Below are positions 7,056-14,485 of a stretch of 40,146 nt of DNA, one piece after another. The DNA is from Treponema bryantii NK4A124 (lineage in GTDB: Bacteria; Spirochaetota; Spirochaetia; Treponematales; Treponemataceae): contig NZ_ATWV01000019.1 in NCBI RefSeq assembly GCF_000421345.1, positions 1 to 40,146 on the forward strand, written 5' to 3'. The first letter of the stretch is position 1; every line of letters starts with the position of its first letter. The position numbers and the translations under genes were made by a program. The notes under the pieces were generated by a model. It was not told where the DNA came from. It saw nothing but the letters and a program-made list of their open reading frames with translations, and searched no databases.

Positions 7056-7083
7056 CACAAAGGGCATAAAAACGCCTATTGTG
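7056..7083 (-). other. Imperfect hairpin in the rpsP leader region
   Basis: Minus strand CACAATAGGC, loop GTTTTTAT, GCCCTTTGTG. CACAA pairs with TTGTG and GGC with GCC, with two mismatches between. No T-tract follows, so it is not a clear terminator. It could be leader structure of the r-protein operon. The rest of 7006-7122 holds no gene and no convincing promoter that I could place. Confidence 0.35.
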
Positions 7084-7122
7084 TATATTGAGATGATATA
7101 TTAACTGATTTTTTAGTTTTAT

Positions 7123-7875
7123 TCAAGACTTGAATCGTGATAAAAAGCTTTTAGTACGATCCATTTTCGGATTATTAATAACATCTTCCGGAGCGCCTTC
7201 CTCTACAATAACTCCGCCGTCCATAAAGATTATGTGGCTTGAAATATCGCGGGCAAAGGCCATCTCGTGAGTAACTACAACCATTGTCATTTTTTCTGCG
7301 GCAAGTTCTTTGATTACCGCAAGAATCTCTCCGGTAAGCTCAGGGTCCAGGGCCGAAGTTGGTTCATCAAACAAAAGAACCTCAGGCTTAAGGGCAAGTG
7401 CACGGGCAATGGAAACACGCTGCTGTTGACCGCCGGAAAGCTCACACGGGTAAGCTTTTGCTTTTGATTCCAGCCCCATACGTTTAAGCAGTTCCATTGC
7501 AACAGCTTCAGCTTCTTCCTTTGATTTTTTGAGAACACGGACTTGCGCCGCAGTAACATTTTTTAAAACTGAATAATGAGGAAAAAGATTAAAATTCTGG
7601 AATACAAGACCGCTTTTCAATATGATGTCATGTCTGGTCTTTTTATCTGCATAGACTCCATTCTCTACCAGAGTCTGTCCACAGATTTTTATAGTTCCGT
7701 CAGTAACAGTTTCCAGCTGAGAAATACAGCGGAGCATGGTAGACTTTCCGGAACCGCTCGGCCCGATAATACTTAAAACCTCGCCCTTCTCTACAGAAAA
7801 GGAAATACCCTTTAATATTTCAAGATTGTCGCGGAAAGTCTTTTTTATATTTTCAACTCTGATTATTTCTTCCAT
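7123..7875 (-). CDS. Polar amino-acid ABC transporter, ATP-binding protein
   Basis: 250 residues of the GlnQ/HisP family. Walker [10 protein letters not shown] near residue 38, Q-loop [15 protein letters not shown], signature LSGGQQQR, Walker [15 protein letters not shown] and the switch histidine in VVVTHEM are all intact. It energises the permease and lipoprotein encoded just upstream (10 and 4 bases between genes), in the order binding protein, permease, ATPase. The substrate is not determined by this subunit. Confidence 0.95.
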   Translation of the reverse strand: MEEIIRVENIKKTFRDNLEILKGISFSVEKGEVLSIIGPSGSGKSTMLRCISQLETVTDGTIKICGQTLVENGVYADKKTRHDIILKSGLVFQNFNLFPHYSVLKNVTAAQVRVLKKSKEEAEAVAMELLKRMGLESKAKAYPCELSGGQQQRVSIARALALKPEVLLFDEPTSALDPELTGEILAVIKELAAEKMTMVVVTHEMAFARDISSHIIFMDGGVIVEEGAPEDVINNPKMDRTKSFLSRFKS

Positions 7876-7884
7876 AATTATCCA

Positions 7885-8562
7885 TCAATTATAATAACTC
7901 AACTTCTTTTCTAATCTCTGGAAGGCAATTGAAACAATCCAGTTCATTATAAAATAAAAAACGCCGGCAATAAAAAGCGGAACAAAAGAGAACAAAGCCC
8001 CCTGTCTTTCCTTGGCTACCATAAGAAGTTCCGAAACTCCGATTACAGAAACAAGAGCCGTATCCTTTACAAGAGTAATTACTTCATTACCCATAGCAGG
8101 AACAATTCTCTTAATTACCTGAGGAAGTACAATACTAAAAAATGTTCGTGCCGGTGTATAGCCCAGAACCTTAGCTGCTTCATACTGTCCTTTAGGAATA
8201 GATTCAATTCCACCACGGTATATTTCTGCAAAATAAGCTGCATAATTTATACTGAGTGCTACAATTGCAGCAACAAAGCGGTTCCATCTGAAGGAAACAT
8301 CGTAGCCCTGCATAATCAGCCAGCGTACAAAGAGCCCCGGTCCAAAATAAACTACCAGCAGCTGCAGCATAAGAGGAGTTCCTCGGATAATCAAAAGGAA
8401 AGCATTTGTTACTCCGGAAAGGATTTTATGCTTAGACATTCTTCCCATAGCGATAGGAAGCGCTAGAGGAATTGAAAATATGATAGTAAGAAAGAAAACT
8501 TCAAGCGATGTGACAGAACCGTTCAGCATCGCCTGAAGCATTTTGATATATTTAACAGGCAT
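7885..8562 (-). CDS. Polar amino-acid ABC transporter permease
   Basis: 225 residues with about five membrane helices. The HisM/GlnP family signature is present: LLIIRGTPLMLQLLVVYFG early and the ATPase-contact EAA loop EAAKVLGYTPARTFFSIVLPQ near residue 140. Such permeases usually work as homodimers, which fits the single permease gene here. Confidence 0.93.
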   Translation of the reverse strand: MPVKYIKMLQAMLNGSVTSLEVFFLTIIFSIPLALPIAMGRMSKHKILSGVTNAFLLIIRGTPLMLQLLVVYFGPGLFVRWLIMQGYDVSFRWNRFVAAIVALSINYAAYFAEIYRGGIESIPKGQYEAAKVLGYTPARTFFSIVLPQVIKRIVPAMGNEVITLVKDTALVSVIGVSELLMVAKERQGALFSFVPLFIAGVFYFIMNWIVSIAFQRLEKKLSYYN

Positions 8563-8566
8563 CTAA

Positions 8567-9373
8567 CTAGTTAATTGTAGAAATATCGCGACCAAACCAT
8601 TTCTGGCTGATTGCAGTAACAGTACCGTCTGCCTTCATTTCCTTAAGGATTGCCCATACTGCATCACGGAGTTCCGGTTCAGATTTTCTGAAGCCAATTC
8701 CATAACCTTCGTTTGCAAGAGATTCATCAATTACCTTAAATGGCTTTTTTGTCTGTGCGATAGAATAATTTGCAACAACACTGTCCATTACAACACCGTC
8801 TACACCACCAATGTCCAGGTCATTCAAAGCTGTAATATTATCCTTATACATAACAGTCTTTGAAATTGATGCAGAGAAAGATGCATTATCATCTACAGCT
8901 TCCTGAGCACTTGAACCACTCTGAATACCTACGATTTTTCCTGTCATATCAGCAAGCGTATTAATTCCACTGTCTGCACGTACAACAAGAACCTGGTCAT
9001 TGTTCAAATATGCTTCTGTAAATGAAAGTGCATTTTTACGTTCGTCTGTAATTGTAAAGCCGTTCCAGATACAGTCAATTTTACCTGTTTCAAGCTCCAT
9101 TTCCTTTGCATCCCAGTCAATTGGCTGAGCACGGAAATCTACACCAAGGCGTTTTGCAACTTCTTTTGCAAGGTCAATATCATAACCAACAATTTCATTA
9201 TCATCGCTGCGGAAACCAAGTGGTGGGAATGAATCGTCAAGACCGAGTACGAATGTACCACGAGCTTTAAGAGCTGCAACAGCATCTCCATCTGCCTTCT
9301 TATTTGATTTTTTGCAGCCTGCAAGGGCAAAAACTGCAGCGGCCATCAATACAGCACAAATAATTTTTTTCAT
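8567..9373 (-). CDS. Amino-acid ABC transporter substrate-binding lipoprotein
   Basis: 268 residues from the ATG at 9373 (MKKIICAVLM); AGGAG is 7 bases ahead. Lipobox ALAGC with Cys20 as the lipid anchor. The family 3 binding-protein fold is clear: GTFVLGLDDSFPPLGF, IVGYDIDLAKEVAKRLG, and FTITDERKNALSFTEAY, whose arginine usually holds the alpha-carboxylate of the ligand. Neighbour argH hints at arginine or a related amino acid, but this is weak. The 5' leader carries a hairpin repeat touching the ribosome site. Confidence 0.93.
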   Translation of the reverse strand: MKKIICAVLMAAAVFALAGCKKSNKKADGDAVAALKARGTFVLGLDDSFPPLGFRSDDNEIVGYDIDLAKEVAKRLGVDFRAQPIDWDAKEMELETGKIDCIWNGFTITDERKNALSFTEAYLNNDQVLVVRADSGINTLADMTGKIVGIQSGSSAQEAVDDNASFSASISKTVMYKDNITALNDLDIGGVDGVVMDSVVANYSIAQTKKPFKVIDESLANEGYGIGFRKSEPELRDAVWAILKEMKADGTVTAISQKWFGRDISTIN

Positions 9374-9384
9374 AATAATCTCCT

Positions 9385-9414
9385 GGATTATCGGGTCAAG
9401 CCCGATAATGACAT
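9385..9414 (-). repeat. Family B palindromic element abutting the ribosome site of the binding protein
   Basis: Minus strand GTCAT, stem ATTATCGGG, loop CTTGA, CCCGATAAT, then CC. The stem arms are 9387-9395 and 9401-9409. It ends directly at AGGAGA (9384-9379), the Shine-Dalgarno of the next gene, and fills the short gap after argH. Confidence 0.85.
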
Positions 9415-9421
9415 TCATGAA

Positions 9422-10873
9422 TTAATTTATAAAATCACCAATAGGGTCGTTACCCTTTGATGTATTTTCCTTAACAAAGGCAGAAAGTTTTTCTATCTGC
9501 TTCTGAACTTCCGACGGAGCAGGTCCGCCGATTGTTTTTCTGATTTCTACACACTTTTCAGGTGTAATCAAATCAAAAATATCTTTTTCAAAAAGTGGAC
9601 TTGCAGCCTGATACTCGCTGAAATCAAGCTCTTCAAGGCGGCAGTCTTTTTCAATTGCAATACGTACAAGTCCTGCAGAAACACCGTGAGCCGTACGGAA
9701 AGGAAGTCCCTTGCGAACAAGGTAATCTGCAATATCAGTTGCATTAAGATAGCCGCCGTCGCAGCCTGCAGCCATAACAGCTTTATTCCAGCTGGCAGTT
9801 CTTACCATTTCGGTAAAGATTCTCACGCTTGAAATTACTGTATCATAAGCCTCAAAGAAGCTGGACTTATCTTCCTGCATGTCACGGTCGTAAGCGAGAG
9901 GAAGCCCCTTCATCATAGTAAAGAGAGCTACCATATCACCATAAACGCGGCCGGTTTTTCCGCGGATAAGCTCAGCAAAATCAGGATTCTTTTTCTGAGG
10001 CATAATTGAGCTGCCGGTAGACCACTTTTCGCTCAAATCTACAAAATTAAACTCTGTTGTAGCCCAGTAAACAATTTCTTCACAGGCACGTGAAAGATGC
10101 ATCTGTAAAATAGAAAGATCTGATGCAACCTCAAGATAATAATCGCGGTCAGAAACGGAATCCAGAGAGTTATCTGTTACTCCACCAAAACCAAGAAGCT
10201 CAGCTTCATAAGCACGGTCCAAAGGAAGACCGCTGCCGGCAAGCGCACAGGAACCTATTGGAGAAAGGTCTGCTCTCTCCCCCGCATCACGAAGACGGGT
10301 AAAATCGCGGCTAAAGCTCCAGGCCCAGGCAAGAACATGATGAGCCAGAGTTACCGGCTGGGCATGCTGCATATGAGTAAAACCTGGAATTAAAGTATCT
10401 TTATTTTCAGAAGCGATTTTAACAAGCACATCGATGAGTTTAAGAATTTCCCCACCAAGCTTTTTTATCTGATAGCGGAGATAAAGCTTTTCATCAAGAG
10501 CAATCTGATCGTTTCGGCTGCGGCCTGTATGAACCTTCTTTCCAGCCTCGCCTATTCTGTCTGTAAGGGTTGCTTCTACAAAAGAGTGAATATCTTCTGC
10601 AGAAAGGTCTACAGAAAGCTTTTCGTTTTTCAAGTCTTCTTTGATTGATTCAAGACCATCTACTATCTGATTTTTTTCTTCTTCTGAAATTAAGCCCTGT
10701 TTACAAAGCATTTTTGCATGAGCCTGACTGCCAAGAATATCAACAAAGGCCATGCGCATATCATCATTAATTGATGTTTCAAACTTTACGGCATCTGCGT
10801 CCGGACCTTCCTTAAAGCGGCCGTGCCAGAGTGCTGCGTGGTTGTCGTTAGTAATTGTACCGTGATTAGACAT
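9422..10873 (-). CDS. argH: Argininosuccinate lyase
   Basis: 483 residues. It splits argininosuccinate to arginine and fumarate, the last step of arginine synthesis. Family marks: HTGRSRNDQIALD (residues near 117), GFTHMQHAQPVTLAHH, and the mobile signature loop GSSIMPQKKNPD with the catalytic serine. Normal length for the family with a slightly longer C-terminus. It has no ribosome site; a TATAAT box ends 6 bases before the ATG, so the message is probably leaderless. It may be cotranscribed with the amino-acid transporter downstream. Confidence 0.97.
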   Translation of the reverse strand: MSNHGTITNDNHAALWHGRFKEGPDADAVKFETSINDDMRMAFVDILGSQAHAKMLCKQGLISEEEKNQIVDGLESIKEDLKNEKLSVDLSAEDIHSFVEATLTDRIGEAGKKVHTGRSRNDQIALDEKLYLRYQIKKLGGEILKLIDVLVKIASENKDTLIPGFTHMQHAQPVTLAHHVLAWAWSFSRDFTRLRDAGERADLSPIGSCALAGSGLPLDRAYEAELLGFGGVTDNSLDSVSDRDYYLEVASDLSILQMHLSRACEEIVYWATTEFNFVDLSEKWSTGSSIMPQKKNPDFAELIRGKTGRVYGDMVALFTMMKGLPLAYDRDMQEDKSSFFEAYDTVISSVRIFTEMVRTASWNKAVMAAGCDGGYLNATDIADYLVRKGLPFRTAHGVSAGLVRIAIEKDCRLEELDFSEYQAASPLFEKDIFDLITPEKCVEIRKTIGGPAPSEVQKQIEKLSAFVKENTSKGNDPIGDFIN

Positions 10874-10879
10874 ATTTTT

Positions 10880-10908
10880 ATTATATAAAAAATAGACTTT
10901 CTTTTCAA
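10880..10908 (-). promoter_or_regulatory. Promoter of argH with leaderless spacing
   Basis: Minus strand TTGAAA (10908-10903), 17 bases, TATAAT (10885-10880), then AAAAAT and the ATG. The 18 bases TATAATAAAAATATGTCT are identical to those at the start of the FliK-like gene. Confidence 0.7.
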
Positions 10909-10929
10909 CGAACAGTATATGGCTTTAAA

Positions 10930-11005
10930 ATGTCATTGCCCGGCTTGACCGGGCAATCTAGACAAAACTGTATTGTATAGATTCCCGCTTTCGCGGGAAT
11001 GACAT
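10930..11005 (+). repeat. Inverted pair of family B palindromic elements between argH and a binding-protein gene
   Basis: ATGTCATT, hairpin GCCCGG/CCGGGC, AATCTA; 17 bases; TAGATT, hairpin CCCGC/GCGGG, AATGACAT. The outer eight and inner six bases of the two copies match as inverted repeats while their hairpin stems differ. It lies downstream of the 11024-12409 gene and just upstream of the argH promoter. The 150-base gap holds nothing else. Confidence 0.88.
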
Positions 11006-11023
11006 TTATCTTAAAGGGTGAAC

Positions 11024-12409
11024 TTACTTGTTCATAGCCTCGTCAATTGTAGCCTGAAGTTCATTCTTCATAGACTCATATGTTTCCTGTGGATCAGCAC
11101 CACCACAAATGTTCCATGAAAGTGGAGCGTAGTTCAAGCCAGGGATAAGCCAAGCATTCCAAGACTTTGAGTTATCCATCATGTACTGCATTGTTTCATC
11201 AACAGCACGTGTATCGCGGAATGAACCGTAGTAGCTTTCCTTCCAAGAATCTGGATCATCATAACCAGGAACTGTATCTGACCAGAAGTCATAAATCTTC
11301 ATGATGTTGTTAACCTTGTCCTGTGAGTAGCAGCCAGGGATGATGAGCATGTTATCAGCGTTGAGTGTGAAGTATTTTCCGTCACCCTTTGGTCCGAGTG
11401 GAAGACATACCATACCCCAGTCATCTTTCATGTCTGCGAGCATACCATTTGGCTGTGCATCGTACTCTTCATCGTTATAGAATGCTGTTTCACCGTTCAA
11501 GAAGTCTGCCTTGAAGTAGTCCCAGTTAGCACCTTCTCCCTGTGGTTTGTTGTAGTTTACGAAGATGCGGCGAATATAGTCCCAAGCTTCCATTACATTG
11601 TCGCTCATATCGAGGTAGTATTTTCCGTTTGCATCAACGTTTACAATCTTACCACCGTTAGAGTAGATTGTTGGCCATGCAAATTCTCCGTTGAAGCCAG
11701 AGAGAGCATACTGGTCGATAATACCATCGTTATCTGTATCTTTTGTCAAAGCAGCACACATAGCTTCGAATGTTTCCCATGTCCATTTTCCATCTTTCTG
11801 GAGGTTGTATGGTTCATCTGGATCGAAACCGTTTTCCTGAAGAACGCGCTTGTTGAAGAAGATACAGTGGCGTGGTTCTGGTTTACCAACAGCAAATGAT
11901 TTGCCAGGCATTACACCACAAACTGCCTTGTTCCACTTTTCCTTTGTCCAGTCGATATCTGGAACCTTAGAAACATCAGCCCAGAGGTTAGCAGCAAGTC
12001 CTGAGAATGCTGAACGACCATCAATGATGAAGATGCGGGCATCGTCACCACCAGTGATACAGTAGTTAGCTACTTCAGCAGGGTGTCCACCCCAACCTGC
12101 ATTCAAGTTGTCCTGAATACATGTGAAGTTATAAGTTTCTTCGAGATACTTGCGGTATGCTCTCTGATCTTCTTCTGCCTTTGATGCAGCTGGAGCATCA
12201 GGATTTGACCACCAGTCATAAATTGTTACAGCCATACCACCGAAGTCATAGCCTTTCTTTGTAGCAGGGTTCTTAGCTACAGGAAGTTTTGAATAGTCTC
12301 CGTTTTCAGCTGCCTTAAGAGCTGCTGCAGATGGACCTTTTGATTTGTTACATCCAGCAAGTGCAAGAACACACATTGCAGACATTGCCAAAAGTGCAAT
12401 TTTTTTCAT
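11024..12409 (-). CDS. Carbohydrate ABC transporter substrate-binding lipoprotein
   Basis: 461 residues with signal peptide and lipobox LALAGC (Cys20). Body typical of family 1 sugar-binding proteins: YNLQKDGKWTWETFEAMCAAL, then DTDNDGIIDQYALSGF, INGETAFYNDEE-like LNGETAFYNDEEY and a Trp-rich C-terminal half that would stack on sugars. It lies downstream of two permease genes but beyond a strong terminator, with its own SD (AGGAG) and probably its own promoter, so it can be made in excess over the permeases. The substrate is unknown. Confidence 0.93.
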   Translation of the reverse strand: MKKIALLAMSAMCVLALAGCNKSKGPSAAALKAAENGDYSKLPVAKNPATKKGYDFGGMAVTIYDWWSNPDAPAASKAEEDQRAYRKYLEETYNFTCIQDNLNAGWGGHPAEVANYCITGGDDARIFIIDGRSAFSGLAANLWADVSKVPDIDWTKEKWNKAVCGVMPGKSFAVGKPEPRHCIFFNKRVLQENGFDPDEPYNLQKDGKWTWETFEAMCAALTKDTDNDGIIDQYALSGFNGEFAWPTIYSNGGKIVNVDANGKYYLDMSDNVMEAWDYIRRIFVNYNKPQGEGANWDYFKADFLNGETAFYNDEEYDAQPNGMLADMKDDWGMVCLPLGPKGDGKYFTLNADNMLIIPGCYSQDKVNNIMKIYDFWSDTVPGYDDPDSWKESYYGSFRDTRAVDETMQYMMDNSKSWNAWLIPGLNYAPLSWNICGGADPQETYESMKNELQATIDEAMNK

Positions 12410-12431
12410 AAAATTATACTCCTTTTTTATA

Positions 12432-12499
12432 AATTTACGCCGTATCCGGCAAATTGCCTAATTATTAATAATTATAACACCACTTTGATGAATTCACAT
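12432..12499 (-). promoter_or_regulatory. Putative promoter and leader hairpin of the sugar-binding lipoprotein
   Basis: Minus strand TATAAT (12476-12471) with a poor -35. Downstream, 12455-12432, is an interrupted inverted repeat AATTTGCCG, GATA, CGGCGTAAATT, which could be an operator or a leader hairpin. Weak evidence. Confidence 0.35.
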
Positions 12500-12520
12500 A
12501 AGAAATTTTCCCTAAGGTAT

Positions 12521-12546
12521 AAAAAAAATCCCCGGAAAAACCGGGG
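12521..12546 (-). terminator. Intrinsic terminator after the second permease pair
   Basis: Minus strand CCCCGG, TTTTT, CCGGGG, then ATTTTTTTT. It follows the 12567 stop codon by about 20 bases and separates the long permease operon from the lipoprotein gene. Confidence 0.92.
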
Positions 12547-12566
12547 AACTGCTGCCTGAAAAAGGC

Positions 12567-13577
12567 CTACATTTTAACACCAGTGCTTGCAAGGCTCTCT
12601 ACAAAGAGTCTCTGGCAGAAGATATAAAGAATAATCAATGGAAGAATTGCCAGAAGCATACCTGTTGAAAGAATGGCATTAGAATAACCAATTGGTGCTA
12701 CAACTGAACCACCATGCAGTTTAGTAAGGTAAATACCAAACTTGTCTACAATACCTGTAAGCTGTATTGAAAGCAGCTGAATCTTACCTAAGAAGAGGTT
12801 TGAATAAAAGCTGTCTGTCCACTGCCATACAAAGGAGAAGAGGAAGCATGATGTAATAATTGGCTTTGCACCAGGAATCATAATTCTAAAGAAGGTCTTG
12901 AAAGGTCCGCAGCCGTCTACATAGGCAGCCTCTTCCAGCTCGAATGGGAAGCCCATAAAGAACTGACGGATCATAAAGATGTAAAGACCATTTTTAAGCC
13001 CCATACATCCAAGACACATCATAATATACGGAATCATAGAACCACGAAGGTTTATTGTTTTTCCGAATAAATTAAAGTAACGGAAGTGAAGGAACAAAGA
13101 TGTAGAAATAGTCTGCGGAGGAATTACGATTACGAGAATTACACAGAAGAACCAGAAACGCTTAAAGGGAAAATTAAAGCGGGAGAAGCCGTAACCAACA
13201 AGACTGCACATACAAACTTCAATTACAGAAACAAAAATTGAAACCCAGAGGGTATTAAGCATTGTTGTTTTGTAATTCAAAAGATTTAAGGCAATTTTCC
13301 AGTTGCTTACAGAAAAGTGCTTTGGTACAAGAATAATAGTAGTATCATACAAGTCTCGTTCAGCCATAAAACTCAAGGCCAGCTTATTGAGAATTGGCTG
13401 AATAATCATAAAGCACATTCCGAACAAAAGGATTCCGCGGAAAATTGAAATTGCATACTTCTTGATTGTTTCTGTAAGAAGTATACCGTTTGATGCCTCG
13501 TTTCTTTCCCAGAAAGAGCGTTTTTCCAGAGCTGGAGCTGCAGCTGACTTTGTAACATTCTTATCTTTATTAGTCAT
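12567..13577 (-). CDS. Carbohydrate ABC transporter permease (MalG type), pair 2
   Basis: 336 residues, six main membrane helices after a long cytoplasmic N-terminus of about 45 residues. The EAA loop that docks the ATPase reads EAAYVDGCGPFKTFFRIMIP. It overlaps the 13570 permease gene by 8 bases and has SD AAGGTGG. Last gene before the terminator. It pairs with the MalF-type protein next to it and presumably uses the lipoprotein at 11024. Confidence 0.92.
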   Translation of the reverse strand: MTNKDKNVTKSAAAPALEKRSFWERNEASNGILLTETIKKYAISIFRGILLFGMCFMIIQPILNKLALSFMAERDLYDTTIILVPKHFSVSNWKIALNLLNYKTTMLNTLWVSIFVSVIEVCMCSLVGYGFSRFNFPFKRFWFFCVILVIVIPPQTISTSLFLHFRYFNLFGKTINLRGSMIPYIMMCLGCMGLKNGLYIFMIRQFFMGFPFELEEAAYVDGCGPFKTFFRIMIPGAKPIITSCFLFSFVWQWTDSFYSNLFLGKIQLLSIQLTGIVDKFGIYLTKLHGGSVVAPIGYSNAILSTGMLLAILPLIILYIFCQRLFVESLASTGVKM

Positions 13578-14484
13578 AGTTGTATACCACCTTAGAAATA
13601 ATCAATGAGCTTATACCAATTAACAACATACATACGATGAAGTAGATCCATGCCATTGCAGAAGAGAAGCCGTAATTCAAAAGCTCAGTCATCTGTGTAT
13701 TAATCTTATCCATAATCTGGTTATCACTCTTCATAAAGAAGTCAATGATTGTATAAATCCAGCATACCAGCATAAGAGGACTTACCATAGGTACTGTAAT
13801 CTTCCAGAGAGTTTCCCATGCTGTACAACCTTCCATGTGGGCAGCTTCATACATACCAGGGCTTATTGTCTGTAAACCGGAAAGGAAGATAATAATCTGA
13901 ATACCAGAAGCCATAGCAACATCGTAGATAGAATCAATAATTTCAAAAACCTTTTCAAAGATTCTTGAACTGATTCCGCCTACTCCGCTTGAACTTGAAA
14001 TAAGAATATCTTCAAGAACCTCGGTAATTGAGTTAGCATTTCCTGCCTCTTCAATCATATCCTTGAGCTGAGCCATAAGCGAGTTGCTTGATTCAAGGCC
14101 AACAAGAACACCAGAAGAAAGAATTACTGCCAGGAAGAAGATTGAGCGGGCAAGTGTTCTTCCCTTGAATTTCTGATTCAAAAGCAAAGCTACGAAGAAG
14201 CTGAATACAATTGTCGCAAGTGACTGGAAAATCATCTGGCTGATTGATTCAACCAGCATTCGGTTAAACTCAGCATCAACTAAGAAAGCCTTCTTAAAAT
14301 TTGCAAAATTATTCCAATTCAGTTCAAAGCCCTGATTAGAAATTACAACATCAGAAAGTGCCATTCTCAGAGACTGTCCGAGAGGCTTTATCATAAAGAA
14401 TACAAAACCAAGAATAAAAGGCAGAATAAAAAGATATCCATATAATGCCCTTCTTCCCATTAATCCTACATTTTTTTTCTTCAT
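13570..14484 (-). CDS. Carbohydrate ABC transporter permease (MalF type), pair 2
   Basis: 304 residues. EAA loop EAAHMEGCTAWETLWKITVP. Unusual is a hydrophilic insert of about 60 residues (roughly 125-185, with KDMIEEAGNANSITEVLED and SSSSGVGGISS) between membrane helices, which probably faces outside and could contact the binding protein. It begins 1 base after the DUF5696 gene ends, so the two are coupled. Confidence 0.9.
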   Translation of the reverse strand: MKKKNVGLMGRRALYGYLFILPFILGFVFFMIKPLGQSLRMALSDVVISNQGFELNWNNFANFKKAFLVDAEFNRMLVESISQMIFQSLATIVFSFFVALLLNQKFKGRTLARSIFFLAVILSSGVLVGLESSNSLMAQLKDMIEEAGNANSITEVLEDILISSSSGVGGISSRIFEKVFEIIDSIYDVAMASGIQIIIFLSGLQTISPGMYEAAHMEGCTAWETLWKITVPMVSPLMLVCWIYTIIDFFMKSDNQIMDKINTQMTELLNYGFSSAMAWIYFIVCMLLIGISSLIISKVVYNYD

Positions 14485-14485
14485 T

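Noticed and set aside
7056-7083. Terminator between the amino-acid transporter and rpsP
   Set aside because: The hairpin is imperfect and no T-tract follows on the minus strand.
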